A stretch of DNA of 64,000 nt, taken from positions 70,002,639 to 70,066,638 of the forward strand of contig NC_134577.1 of the NCBI RefSeq assembly GCF_050947875.1, in the 5' to 3' direction. The position numbers and the translations under genes are program-made. Position 1 is the stretch's first letter, and each line of letters begins with the position of its first letter. Below, piece by piece: positions 44,190 to 55,199 of the stretch. The notes beneath the pieces were generated by a model. It saw nothing but the letters and a program-made list of their open reading frames with translations, made no database searches and was not told where the DNA came from. The DNA is from Dermacentor variabilis. Lineage: Eukaryota > Arthropoda > Arachnida > Ixodida > Ixodidae.

Positions 44190-46440
44190 TGAACAAATGT
44201 GTGACGCGTATAGTAGTTCAGCAGGAAGTAATACACACTTTCAATACATAATTAAAAGAAATACCTACTCACGAAGTACCCACTTGGCAAGTCAAATTCA
44301 TTTTTGCTTAGAAATGAACTACTCTCATTTATCGATACCATCACAAACGATCGCATTACATATGATCAACCATTTCAGATAGCAAGGGCGTTGAGTGATG
44401 CCTTTTTCCCCGACAAACCAGTTATGAGTATCCGTTCTTTGTCACTAAAACGTGTAACACATTTATTGTTTCTTTACCCTACAACTCCCCATGAGGTTAT
44501 TGATCTCATTAATGATCTCATCTCAAGCAACCAGTGCCGGTGTTGATAATATTCATCCTAGAAAAATAAAACTAGTTGCTCATCTCATATGTGATGTATT
44601 GTGGTTTATTGTTAATTTAATATTCAGGACCGGCATTTTTTCATCTGGGCTGAAGCGAGCAAAGGTAATTCCAGTTTTTGAGAGAGGCCATCGTTCTTTA
44701 CTAAGAAATTACCGCCCAATATGTACACCACCGTTGTTTAGTAAAGTGATTGAAAAGTTGGCTGTTACTCAATTAACTAATTATCTGAATAAATTTAACA
44801 TTCTTTCCAGTTCTCAGTATGATTTTCGTCTTGGCTATTCAACCGACCTGGCTCTTATCTCCCTAACGGATCGCTTAAAAGATACTACTGATGAAAGGTA
44901 TTTTGTCGGTTAAGTTTTTATTCATTTTATGAAAGCTTTAGACACTATTAACCATCACATTTTGTTTTTAAAGTAGGAAGCTATAGGCATAACTGGGCCA
45001 GCACTAATGCTACTTCGAACCTATCGGCAGAATAGACATAACATAGTTAAAATTTCGCATGTTTTTTTCTGAAGCTAAGGTTACTAACCTAGGGGTACCG
45101 CAGGGTTCTATTCTCGGACCTTTATTATTCTTAATTTACATTAACGATCTGCGTGGCTGTCTAACATACTCACACTGTGTACGGTATTCCGACCACAACC
45201 CTTATTAAATACGAAAAAAGATATTTCGTCCTTGGTAACTAAACTCCATAATGACTTAGCTAAGGTTACCATCTGGTGTATCAATAATAATCTTGTTATT
45301 AGTCTCTAGAAAACCAAGTTTATTGCATTTAATTACCCCCAGAAAATATCTTGTTCAGTTCCATTCTTGAATTTTGGTTCCCATGTAATGCATTCTAGCA
45401 CTCATTGCTCATTCTTGAGGGTGGAACTTGACTCTAACGTAAAGTTTCATTATCTTGTCTGGAATATTAAAAAGAAAGTTGCTTACGGCATACAGAGCCC
45501 GCAAATTCTTTAACCGTGCTACATTTGTCTCGCTATATTACGCTTTTATACATTCACACAATAAGTACTCGTTAATATGTTGGCGAAATACATATAATAC
45601 TCACCTCAGTTCACTTCAAACTTTACAAAACCAAGCAATTAGAATAGTCACCTCTAGTCTCTATATTACTACCGCTCTCCCATTGCTACGCTCTAATAGC
45701 ATTCTCTCTGTCAAAGAAACTGTGTTATATAATTTGGGTATATTTATTTCCAAGTTACTGAATAATCAAGTTCCTGCATGGATAATTCCTAAAACATGCC
45801 TAATAAACGCTAATTTCACTAGATTTGCTTTAAACCATACTCTCATTATACCTCAGGTATGCACCAACTATGGCCAACAATCAGTTCATTCTTCAGCTTT
45901 TTCATTTGGGAATTCTATACCACACTGCGTCAAAACTTCGCATTCAGCATCCTTATTAAAAAAAAAAAAGAAGAAAACATCTGAAGTTTCTTCTAACAGA
46001 AAATATTTAACATTAACTTTTTTTTTCACCCCTGTTACTTCAAATATTCAACTGTTCCGGAACCTCTCTTTTTTGTTAATGGTCATGTATATTTTGAAGT
46101 TTTTTTTTTGCATGTTTAGGTGAATTTTTTTGTCCATTACTGTCAATTTCGACTAGTCATTTAATTTTACTGCATTTTCTCCTTGCGATTTTATAATTTC
46201 CTTCATTAGATTTATTATAGCTCCTAACCGCCCAAGTATATCTTGTTTTGTATTCTCCATTACTTACATTTTTCCATGTTTCTCTATTATATTTTTAATG
46301 TGATGCTCCTCGTTGCTTCAGAAAAAGTATACTTATATATAACAGGCGGTCCGGAAGGTCATTGACTATGGGACCTCCTTCTTTAAGTTATTGTATTTTC
46401 ATAACTTGTAATCTATAATGAATAAATCAATTTCAATTTC
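44190..46440 (+). pseudogene. CR1/L2-like non-LTR retrotransposon, RT part, inactive
   Basis: 44304-44546 and 44491-44913 together cover the region before and into the reverse transcriptase fingers. 'TPHEVIDLINDLISSNQ' passes by frameshift near 44537 into 'SAGVDNIHP', then 'KRAKVIPVFERG', 'LRNYRPICTPPLFSKVIEKL' and 'SSSQYDFRLGYSTDLALISL'. Further on 'KALDTINHHI' and 'GVPQGSILGPLLFLIYINDL' are visible, while the catalytic YADD box reads 'YSDH'. 45455-46123 is the thumb and C-terminus ('YYAFIHSHNKYSLICWRNTY', 'LSSLQTLQNQAIRIV'). A short AT-rich tandem tail ends it near 46440. Endonuclease and ORF1 are absent. Confidence 0.8.
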
Positions 46441-46507
46441 ATATTTCAAGCAACCTAACCATATTGTGACGATGTCGAGATGGTGAAAAATTAAACTGTG
46501 GCACAAC

Positions 46508-46534
46508 GCAAATCACAATATTATTGTGATTTGC
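46508..46534. repeat. 13-bp perfect inverted repeat, 1-nt loop
   Basis: Arms 46508-46520 ('gcaaatcacaata') and 46522-46534 flank one T. It occurs at the edge of the LTR-like sequence, where the related LTRs (29370, 63630) have unrelated sequence. Confidence 0.95.
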
Positions 46535-46830
46535 TTTATTGGGCAGCACTGCGCCCTCAAAAATAAGCTGCGGTCGGGCAGAAAGATAGTGCGGAGCTCA
46601 TATATTAATCGACGATGATCGTATCGGCGAGTAGGACGCTTAGGCTATTTATACTTGAGTCAGCGTAATAGCTGGTGCTCGCACAAGATAACGAACGTAC
46701 CACACTAACCACGTCACACGTGTAATCTGATTACAAAAGATTCGGCGACATTACGTACAACAGATAGGATTGGCTACTAGAATCGAGAATGTTCTGAAAC
46801 GTGCCGCCACATCTATGCCTAAAGTAGTAA
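46535..46830 (-). mobile_element. Diverged LTR related to 29333-29700 and 63330-63692
   Basis: In reverse complement, shared blocks are 'attacgctgactcaagtata' with a TATAAATA box near 46650, 'gatcatcgtcga'-type, and 'tgcgccctcaaaaat' next to 'cccaataaag'. The match is looser than between the other two copies. Confidence 0.5.
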
Positions 46831-47180
46831 AAAACGGAATTTATATGTAGCGCCTTAAGTCTTCTCTCGCCAGATTGGGCATACACGAAATGAGCGCCAG
46901 TTTTAATGCAGAGGTCCGGCGCCTATTAGAAACAGGTTATCCAGCGTAGCAGTGGCCACTGTGGCTCAAGGCCTAAAGAAGTCGATATCGAGGGGGATGG
47001 GCGTGATTATAAAAACAGTAATAGCAACAAAAGAGTAGCGACTACTCCTTACATTCATTCAGTATCGCACAGGCTTAAAAAGGTTACAAGTCTATAAGGA
47101 GTTAATGTTCTTTTTACTGCTCTCAATAAGCAAGGGAAGATATGCGCTGCCGTGTAGAGAAAAAAAAGAAGACCAGGTGA

Positions 47181-47745
47181 ATGACAAAAAAAACAACAAC
47201 AGATATTTCTCCAGTGAAGCACATCAAGAACAACAATTTTACTGGCTGTCGTATGGGTGTGGTATATACAGTTCCCTTTTCCTATGACTATTTCTACGTA
47301 GGGATAACGGAGCGGTGTATTAATCAGAGGCTAATGGAACATAAAAGGTCGTTAACCAGTGTATCGCCTTCTTACCTTTCCTTACATTGCCAAGAGTCTA
47401 ACTGGGCACCTGCGCTAGATGAATGCGCGATATTGTACAGGCATAGGAATGAAGATACACGTCTTAGGTTCGAGGCATGATATATCAACAATGGTGGAAG
47501 TGCGTGCATCAGTCAGCCTTCGATTACATTACATAAGGAAGAGATCAAATGCCCTAACAGATATCTCTCACGTTCACCGGTACGTGTACCGGCTTGACAC
47601 AAGGTTCTACCATTCTAGAGCATGCGCAGATGAGTTTTGTTTCTTCTTTTTTCGCGTCAGTGCTTCCTTCAGTTGATAGTCGGCGTTCTTGTTGTCCACT
47701 TCTCTTGTGTCCCCTGTCTGCACGCCTTACCCCTTTTTCGCATTA
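47181..47745 (+). pseudogene. Penelope-like element relic, GIY-YIG endonuclease
   Basis: 47181-47480 encodes 'GCRMGVVYTVPFSYDYFYVG' followed by 'RCINQRLMEHKRSL'. Both halves of the signature (VVY and YVG), the arginine and the histidine are kept, so this is the best-preserved of the three GIY-YIG relics. Immediately after, 'RFEA', a stop, and 'YINNGGSACISQPSI' continue the domain in frame with one nonsense codon. The rest is a 3' untranslated end. The reverse transcriptase is missing. Confidence 0.75.
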
Positions 47746-47884
47746 TGAATCATCCCCAACTAGCTCAGCTTCCTGTCGTTCTAAACACTGGTCACGTGCG
47801 ACGCATCGCAAGCAGCTCCAAGCCCGTTTGTTACCCATCAGTTTCGGCGGCAAATATTCGATTCACTGCATGCGCTAAGCCATT

Positions 47885-48860
47885 CCAGCATCAGAGCGAC
47901 ACAGAGGATTATCGCAGACCACTCCTTCTGGCTAGGGATCAACAAAGATGTTTGAAGCTGTGCAAGAACCTGCCAAGCCTGTCAAGACGGGAAAGTGACC
48001 CGGTACGCGCGTTCAGTGGAGCAGCCATTTTGGCCACCAGAGAATCGTTTTGATCATGTGCATTTAGACTTGATGGGGCCTCTTCCACCCTGACATGGTT
48101 TCAGATACCTCCTCACGTGTGTCGAACGGCACTCAAGGTGGCCTGAGGCGACGCCTCTGCAAGACATCACGGCCGAAACAGTGGCGGAAGCATTTGTTGC
48201 TACGGGGATGGCACTGAACAGTTGCCCTTTGCGAATAACTAATGACCGAGTGCTATCATCCCAAAGCTCGATTTTTCGGCCCTGGCGAGGCTGCTCGCTC
48301 CGACCCTTCATAACACCATGGCTTACCGCCCACAGAGCAACCGCATTGCCAAGCGTCTCCACCGACAACTGAAGGCGGCATTGACCGCCACGCTCTACAG
48401 ACAACACTGGGTGGAACGGCTACCCCTATTACTCCTGGCGCTACAAACAACAATCAATGACGACCTCGAAATCAGTGCAGCCGATATGCTATATTGATCA
48501 GAAAACCGCGTTCCGGGGCAGCTTTTCGGCGCCCAGCCAGGCACTCCGCCAGCGGCCGCGCAGCGCTTCGAGACGCTATATTCCTGGCTCAACCACCTTC
48601 GGCCTACACCTCCACATATCGCCCGAGGGCAGCCTTTGTATAGTTTGCTGACAATGGACACAACCGCGCAGGTCTTCCTGCGACGCGACTCTATAAAGCC
48701 ACCATAGACTCGTTCCTATGAAGGTCCCTTTCGTGTTGCTTCGCATTCAAAGAAAACGTTGACGTACGTAGTCGGCCAAGAATAGACAGTGACGTGCGAC
48801 AGCATGAAACCAGCCTACCTTGAACGATAACGCTTCATTCCTTCCGCCATTCACACCTAA
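47885..48860 (+). pseudogene. Ty3/gypsy integrase relic
   Basis: Across three frames the order is: zinc-binding part ('RTCQACQ'), then 'RFDHVHLDLMGPLPP' with a following stop, 'RYLLTCVERHSRWPEATPLQ' and 'ITAETVAEAFVATG', the second aspartate region 'ITNDRV', 'MAYRPQSNRIAKRLHRQLKA' where the catalytic glutamate position is changed (Ala-Lys), and 'WVERLPLLLLALQT'. The C-terminal end reads 'YEGPFRVASHSKKTLTYVVG' then 'MKPAYLER'. The integrase would be inactive. No protease, RT or RNase H precedes it. Confidence 0.8.
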
Positions 48861-48877
48861 GCTTCCGGCCTTCTACG

Positions 48878-49163
48878 GGTGGGGGGCCCTTGTAACGACT
48901 GTCCGTCACTATACGTTGCCCCGCTTCTGGGAGATCTAGTTACTTCGCCTCACCTCCACGTGGGGATCATTGCCCCTGCTGTTTCTTGGAAATGGGGTGG
49001 CTGCCGGAGAGGCGCGCCACCACAGCAACTCGGCAAACCTGAATAGAGCCAGTCGACTGTCCGTTCTCAATTTGTCAAAAAGTGTACTACTAGCCTCCGC
49101 TAATCCGAACTTCCATGATGTCGGTTTGGTTACGCATCACATTATAAAGATTGAAAGTATCTT
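48878..49163 (+). mobile_element. Polypurine tract and start of 3' LTR of the gypsy relic
   Basis: Right after the integrase C-terminus a G-rich tract (48878-48889, 'gggtggggggcc') is followed by 'tgtaacgact' at 48891, the expected polypurine tract then TG-initiated LTR. The LTR end could not be located before the SINE target site at 49164. No matching 5' LTR is visible upstream. Confidence 0.55.
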
Positions 49164-49173
49164 TTTCCTCATT

Positions 49174-49176
<3 letters not shown>
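49164..49176. repeat. Left target-site duplication of the SINE
   Basis: 'tttcctcattgta' is repeated exactly at 49422-49434. Confidence 0.9.
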
Positions 49177-49212
<36 letters not shown>

Positions 49213-49421
49213 TTTGGGGTTTTACGTGCCAAAACCACTTTCTGATTATGAGGCACGCCCTAGTGGAGGACTCCGGAAATTTTGACCACCTGGGGTTCTT
49301 TAACGTGCACCTAAATCTAAGAACACGGGTGTTTTCGCATTTCGCCCCCATCGAAATGCGGCCGCCGTGGCCGGGATTCGATCCCGCGACCTCGTGCTCA
49401 GCAGCCCAACACCATAGCCAC
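49177..49421 (-). mobile_element. Complete Ruka-like tRNA-derived SINE
   Basis: A full copy on the minus strand starts at 49421 with 'gtggctatggtgttgggctg' (A-box region) and a B-box region 'gggatcgaatcccggcc'. The body follows, with a tail 'ggcacgtaaaaccccaaat' and a trinucleotide tail (TTA units) at 49177-49211. It is bounded by a perfect 13-bp target duplication. RNA polymerase III transcription from the internal promoter is expected for this family. It is the best reference for the other five copies. Confidence 0.92.
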
Positions 49422-49434
49422 TTTCCTCATTGTA
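49422..49434. repeat. Right target-site duplication of the SINE
   Basis: This is an exact copy of 49164-49176 next to the tRNA-like head. Confidence 0.9.
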
Positions 49435-49439
49435 GAGCA

Positions 49440-49790
49440 GCACATTCCCAATGGCACATACCCACTGACCGAAGTCGGCTTGAAAGAAGTTCAATGAAGG
49501 CCAGGACAGAGAGAGTGGAACAAAGCCAGTGCTCCAAGTCGGTGCCAGAGTTTCATCGAATAGCGGCCTCTACTGAATCCCACATCAGCAATGACCCAAG
49601 TCGGCGGCAATAATGTTCGTTAAAGAGCGGCCCATATGTACACATTGCCATTACTCAGTGACTCAAGTTGTCCAGCGGTTCGTTTCGAATCCTGTTCCCC
49701 CAGGGCTAGATCCCGACGCGCTGACATTAGACCATAGGCTAACACGTGACCCAAGTGGGCGGGAAGAAAGTTACAGACAAACATTTAAAG
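49440..49790 (+). repeat. Degenerate repeat with 'cccaagtcggcgg' core
   Basis: The core occurs in variants near 49468 ('gaccgaagtcggcttgaaag'), 49533, 49593 ('gacccaagtcggcggcaata') and 49748. Each is followed by purine-rich sequence and an 'agcggc' word. It reads like an old short-period tandem repeat. There is no coding content. Confidence 0.5.
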
Positions 49791-49881
49791 CCTCAGGAAA
49801 GCGTGTGAAGAGCCCTAAGAAAGCTAACACATTAAAACACGGACACGTAAAGATATAGGAGGACAGGACAGTTGGCAACCA

Positions 49882-50082
49882 GTGTACATGGTAATTGAAA
49901 GTGCATACGGACTACAAGCTATAAAGAATAAAGTGAGAGAATTAGAAAACAGAGACTATGAGCTAGGTGCTGAGGCTAAAAACAGAAAAGGCAGTGTAGT
50001 TTTACAAAGACGGCAAAAGAAATTCGGTAAAGAAAATTTTCATCACAGAACAAACTGTAGTGCTTTGAGCTTTGAGGCATAG
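49882..50082 (+). pseudogene. Short charged open frame, probably retroelement-derived
   Basis: Sixty-six codons encode a helical, charged sequence ('IKNKVRELENRDYELGAEAK', then 'VVLQRRQKKFGKENFHHR'). It has no start-context or family evidence. The coiled-coil-like character and position between repeats suggest a fragment of a retroelement protein, but this is inference. Confidence 0.25.
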
Positions 50083-50099
50083 AGCTTGTTGTCTTAGGT

Positions 50100-51285
50100 C
50101 AATAGTATACAGGAGAAAATATTTGCGACAAATTAGCCCTGTGTCTGCTGCAGAATAAAAGAACTGATAGTACTTTATCACATTCTACTTGAAAGAAAAT
50201 TCAGCGGCGGATAGGATGCTCCATCATGAGAAATTTGAGCAGAGCGTTATGCGCATTTTCATTTAGCGATATGTCTGCTGGTGCAGACACATTGCAAACA
50301 GAGCGAACAGTGCTGCGACTGCCTCGGTAATCGGGAGATTCCGAGAAAGTGAAATCGCCTCAGTAGCTGTAGCTGCAATAGCGACACACTACACCTTGTT
50401 GTAGTCCGTGAAGAGCACACTGGCGTAGTAAACTTTGTGATAAATAGCACGTCTTATGACAAAGTTAGGGAGTGGCACATTCTATACAGTGTGTTTAATG
50501 CGTCAGAACAGCAAATGTTTTGGTTAATTTTATTGCGATAGCATTCTTGTTTTTTTAGCGGCTATATGTCTAACCGATTTCCTGGTCTGATAACAAACAT
50601 AGTGCAATGTAAAGATGCGTGGTGAACTATAAAGCTTGCAGTATTTTAGTAACGAGAGCTTAACTTCGCTTGAAGGGGTCTCGAAAGAAAAACAATATTT
50701 TAGAATATACCTACATTCATTTGTGTGTCAAAAGAGTGCTATTCTCCTACTTGGATATTCATCGTGCATAGGTCCAGCTTTAATTTTACTTATTTGCGCT
50801 CTAAGCCGCTTGCCGCACCTGTAGAAGCCAAGGCAGCTGCTCTCCGTCGGGGTAAGAAAAAAAGAAAACATGGGTTCAGTAGAATCGCAAGCACAGTAGC
50901 CACCTCGGTAGAAAATTAAGGGCTATAAATTTTCTTCCCCATAATGATATGATCAAATATTCTAACACTATCAACTATTCTAAAAAAATTGTCACAATAA
51001 AGCTAAGAAGCTTAGCGTTTGTTTTTGACTCCGACGCGAGGAGAACTATCACTTACGTTTAACTCACAAAAGGAATAGGATGAGTACGTCTGTTAGTAAA
51101 TATAATCAACGGTGATATCACGACATCACGTCCGCGCATTTCGTATTATACGAACAGTTGAAAAATTCCGCCAACAGAAATATTCTGTACATTTTAGGGC
51201 TGCGGTATGTTTAGGAATGGAAGTGAAATAATGGAGGAAGCAAACAAAATATAACCACACTGCAAAAAGAGCAAACCGCACTTAC
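50100..51285. other. Putative intron/downstream region of the lipocalin-like exon
   Basis: On the minus strand, downstream of the exon at 51286, I looked for the next lipocalin exon. The only suggestive piece is 50420-50505, where 'HKVYYASVLFTDYNK' lies between an AG (before about 50505) and a GTGTAG donor-like site. A middle exon expected between them was not found. The rest is AT-rich without features. Confidence 0.3.
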
Positions 51286-51393
51286 ATCACTGGCATGTTG
51301 TCGATCGAAGTGTTGCGGATTTTCTTCATAATGCTTGGCTGATACACTGCCAGTAAGAGCGAGGATGCAAAGAGAGATGGTGACGGTGAGCAT
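51286..51393 (-). CDS. First coding exon of a putative tick salivary lipocalin (histamine-binding-like)
   Basis: Starting with ATG at 51393, the minus strand encodes 36 codons. There is an N-terminal hydrophobic signal peptide ('MLTVTISLCILALTGSVSA', cleavage expected after VSA) and then 'KHYEENPQHFDRQHASD'. The mature start resembles the beginning of tick lipocalins of the histamine-binding family, which have Asn-Pro-x-[YF] and then a Gln-[DHN]-Ala segment before the first beta strand. The exon ends precisely at a consensus donor, GAT|GTAAGT (intron from 51285), phase 0. Later exons are not recognised in the window, so the gene may continue beyond a long intron, be elsewhere, or be a fragment. 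A sequence 'gggataaaag' 14-23 bp upstream is too close to act as a TATA box for this ATG. Alternative: another small secreted tick protein. Confidence 0.45.
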
Positions 51394-53560
51394 ATTATAG
51401 CTTTTATCCCTTTAAAGAGGGCCGTTAACGGTTCCTTTCGAACGAGGTGTCTAGTCCTTGTGCAGAGCAACCTACTGCCTGCCTTACTGAAAACATCAGG
51501 TGAAATTTTAGCAACACACCTTTTAAATTTTTGGTGCTCCACAATGTGCAATGTATCTTTTTATAAACGCACACCCATTCTTTCTTCTGCAAGCTAGTCG
51601 GTATGCAAAACCGCGCGGGACAATACTGCACGTTGAAATCGCTTCCCTCGCCGGCTGAAACAGATCTTTTTTGGCCTGCGGGGAAGAGTGGGTCTTTGCT
51701 TCGTGCATGGAAGACGCGCAGGAACGTAACAAATGTGACAAAAGTTATGTTTTATTTTCGTTGTATTTGGTGATATTCAGTGCGGAAACTCACTGCAGCT
51801 TGAAAATCAATTTCTTTTTAGCACGAATATGGTAAAAAGTTTTATCAACTTGTCATATGAATTCAAATGGAACTGCGTATTAAAGAACAGGTTTAGAGAA
51901 TAACAACGTTCACGGTTGTTTTTCCCGCCGGAGCAGCGCATTGAAAGCGTTTGTTTGAATTTGCATGAGCGTGACGTTTCCTGATGATGAACTTGCACCT
52001 GCAAACACATAACAGCCTGCACATAACACATAACAGCTTGCGGAAGATGAACTGAACTTTTCGTTGGTTACCAGTGTGGGATAAAATTGACCCAGTTTAT
52101 AAAATCATGATGCTATGATGATTTCACATCAAAGAACCAAGCTGAACCATGATTAGCCGTTGCGCTGTCGAAACTCAGCAGAACAGTTAGCATTAGAGAA
52201 GAGACCGAGGAGCTTTACATGCTCCAGTGCACCTAATAATGGCGCACAGTTAAAGTAATTTTCACTGTGTATTGAATTTTGACGAGTGAGTCACCCTTGG
52301 CGAACTTGAGGAAATTCGCGTAAAAGCCAGGAAATTTCTGAGTGGCGCGCGCATGCGCTTACTTCGAATGTTTAAAGTGATGTGTTCTTTTTCTTTCTTT
52401 CCTTTGCTTTTTTTGCAAGCAAGATAAATCCTGCAAAGCACAACGTATTATACTTCTACGCTCATTTTTCTACATTCACAGTATGGTGTAGACGTTGGAA
52501 CCTTAATGTGAAACCCATAGGTAGCTTTCTATTGATATCGTAAGCAAATATTAGGTTATGACTACTTAGGGAACTCAAGTACCGATTATTTGTTGCTACC
52601 GTTATTATTGTTTACTCAAATAAACATTCGGATATTTTTTATACGAATGCACTATAAGCAGCTATAAAGAAAAAGCCGTTCCTGTTTCTTTTTCTGAAGA
52701 GGAATTCAGTTTCAGCTATGTGTAGTTAAATAGCTTTAATATTACTGTTTGATTATATTTTTTGATATCATCGCATAGTCGCTTTCAGAAGTGGAGCGCA
52801 CAGTTTTATTAATTGTCTGGATGAAGCACGTTCTGTGACACCGCTCTCTGACACATTTCTGTCCCTCGTAAAGAAAAAAAACTTAAGCAATCATAGGATC
52901 CTAGTGAGAGAAATTAACCAAATTTTGGACAGCAAAGCACCAGAAAGCTTCATCGTATTACGGCTGTAATGCAATTCCTGCGATAACTTAAGGCGTGCAA
53001 AGTGTCTGCTAAATGATTATGTGAAAACATATCAAAGCAGTAAGCGAAGAAATATTTTAATTAACCCAGCTAACTGCGCGAGTTGGTGATTGAACGTATT
53101 CCTAGGGGTGGGCAGCGCAACCCGGACGAAGGAGAGAAGTAGACGATGCGACACATTTTCACCTTTGCAAAAATTATAGAATTTAGAATGATATAGTTTA
53201 TGAAATATAGAATTTCACAAGAATTATTTATTGGTGTATCTTTCCTAAATTTGAGAAATAGAGAAGTGTAGCACTCGATATTAACGAATCTTGAAAATGT
53301 GGTTCCAAATATGCGCCTGCAGCCAAAATCGCCAACACGATGACCGATTACAAAAAAAAAAAAACATATCCAGATACAACTCGCGTATTGGAATCCTTGT
53401 TCGAATTAAGTGGTTCAATAGATGGTTTACGCTAATGTCAATGCGCACAATTTTCTTTACTTTCAAGCTGCACAAGGCCTAATCTCCTTGTATGTTCACG
53501 TGTATGCACTACAAAAGGTCACAACTTTATTGTCATGCACTTTTTGTGTTTAGATACTAC
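51394..53560. other. No recognised gene
   Basis: Upstream of the lipocalin-like exon and beyond: AT-rich sequence with short frames and no recognised repeats. A promoter for that exon would lie in the first few hundred bases, but I see no decisive core-promoter motif. Confidence 0.45.
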
Positions 53561-53574
53561 ATCACTCACGAGCT

Positions 53575-54680
53575 ATGCCGAAATCCAACCCCCAGTTCAC
53601 GGTGCATATACAGGTGGGGCCACTGCTAGCGGGAACACGGGAGGCCGTGGCAACCCTCTGCGTAGCTCGTCCACCTACTCCTCGTGAAGCGTTGCTGCGC
53701 AGGCGCAATCAAAACGGTAGGCGAAGCGCCTGGCGCGTCGTCTGCTACAGTTTTTTCCCTCCGCCGCTCCCTTTCGCACTGCTTCGATGCTCGCATGGCT
53801 ACGTTCTCAACGGCAACGGAGTTTTGTGACGAAAGTGAGATTCACGCGGCACGATGGATTGTCGACCCAGCCAACCGGAGGAGCACGTCGTAGTTCAGTG
53901 CCTGCGAATCACGCCACACTCAAAAACACGGGAGACCAGGTGCTGCCGGCGTCAGTTGCTGCAGCCGAACCGCTTCACAGTCGTTCTTGGACAAGGTCGG
54001 CACACCGTCCCGTCATGTAAATCAAGCCCAAAAGCCAGGTCATGTATGTGGCCGCGTTCTTCTTGATGCAAAGGCGATAAAACGTGCCATTAGATCTGCA
54101 TCGTCGAGAATAAAGAACAGCTAGAGCAGACCAACCCTTCGTAACGTCAGTGGGTTTATGTCAAATAATGCCAAACTGACGCAATTACAATGACCCCAAT
54201 TTTTGATATGCTACTTTTCTCCGTGACCCTTTAAAAGAACTGCCGCGTTCTTGTGCAACTGCATTTCTTTGTAGCCCATCACTGAGCAATGGCTAGCGTG
54301 CCAGAGGACGAACGCTGCCCCACTAGTCATGATGATGGTGCGACCAAGTATTAGGCACTAGTTGCTGTCGCTCGCCTGAAACACACATGTTGCGTTTGTC
54401 GCTTCTGGAATACCGCGCTGTTTCCTGCCGAGCTGGATTATGGCACGATTGTCGTTGTGGGGGAGGCAACCCAGCGCTAATCGCATCGTGGGCCCAAACA
54501 ACGCAAGCTGGATGCGTCGTCCTACAGGGGGCGGTATTCTCGAGCGATCACTCTTGGAGACTTTGGACATTCCTTCAGACTCGGCACTGGAATCGTCGAA
54601 GCACATTCGGCTGACCGCGGCGCACTTCGTACTCCGTGACAATAGCGGACTTGGCAGGGCGTCAGAAACAATGTCTGCCT
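53575..54680. other. GC-richer segment with short overlapping frames, unclassified
   Basis: Several short frames on both strands (53575-53829, 53684-53893, 54358-54642 minus, 54440-54682) overlap one another. The sharp rise in GC and CpG compared with neighbours suggests a repeat or a CpG-rich region rather than AT-rich spacer. I recognise no protein domain. Confidence 0.35.
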
Positions 54681-55199
54681 AAACGCGGACTCGTCTTATG
54701 CCGAGCAACGCAAAATTGCACTAAAGGGAAGATATCCGCGAAAGTGATCACCCAAAGATACCAACCCAGCTGTTTTATGCACAGCTGTTCGCATAGTCGC
54801 ACGGCTCCTCCGATTGCCGCCCAAGTGGATGTGCCAGCGGATTATGTAATAGTACTCGGCGTGAGTGGTAATTTCCCTATATTTTCGAATAAATGTGAAG
54901 CACAGTGTTTCGAATCGAGCATTGTTTTTTTGACAAAGCAATAAAGGAAGCTTAATATGATGCTTAGCGAACGAAAACTCCGTGGAACTAATATTAACAT
55001 CCTAAATTTTGTGCGCCTGCATGAAGCATGATAAATGAGCCTGCATGCGCACATTTGGGGGGCTTTCGCAGCGATTGCATAAATAGTAACAACCACTTGT
55101 GCGCAAGAGCAGTAGATCACAAAGCGCGCACGGTGAATGACGGTAGCGAAAGGGAGGAACCTTAGACTACGAGCCGGGTGCTTCGCCTATCGATTTGAT
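54681..55199. other. No recognised gene
   Basis: Spacer before paralogous block B, containing only short frames. Confidence 0.5.

Noticed and set aside
49330..49421. Free-standing tRNA gene
   Set aside because: The A- and B-box-like sequence is the head of a SINE with body, tail and target duplication.
51394..51420. TATA box for the lipocalin-like exon ('gggataaaag')
   Set aside because: It ends only 14 bases before the ATG, so transcription would begin at or after the start codon.
53575..54680. CpG-rich host gene exon cluster
   Set aside because: Frames overlap on both strands without a domain, and no convincing splice sites or start context could be chosen.
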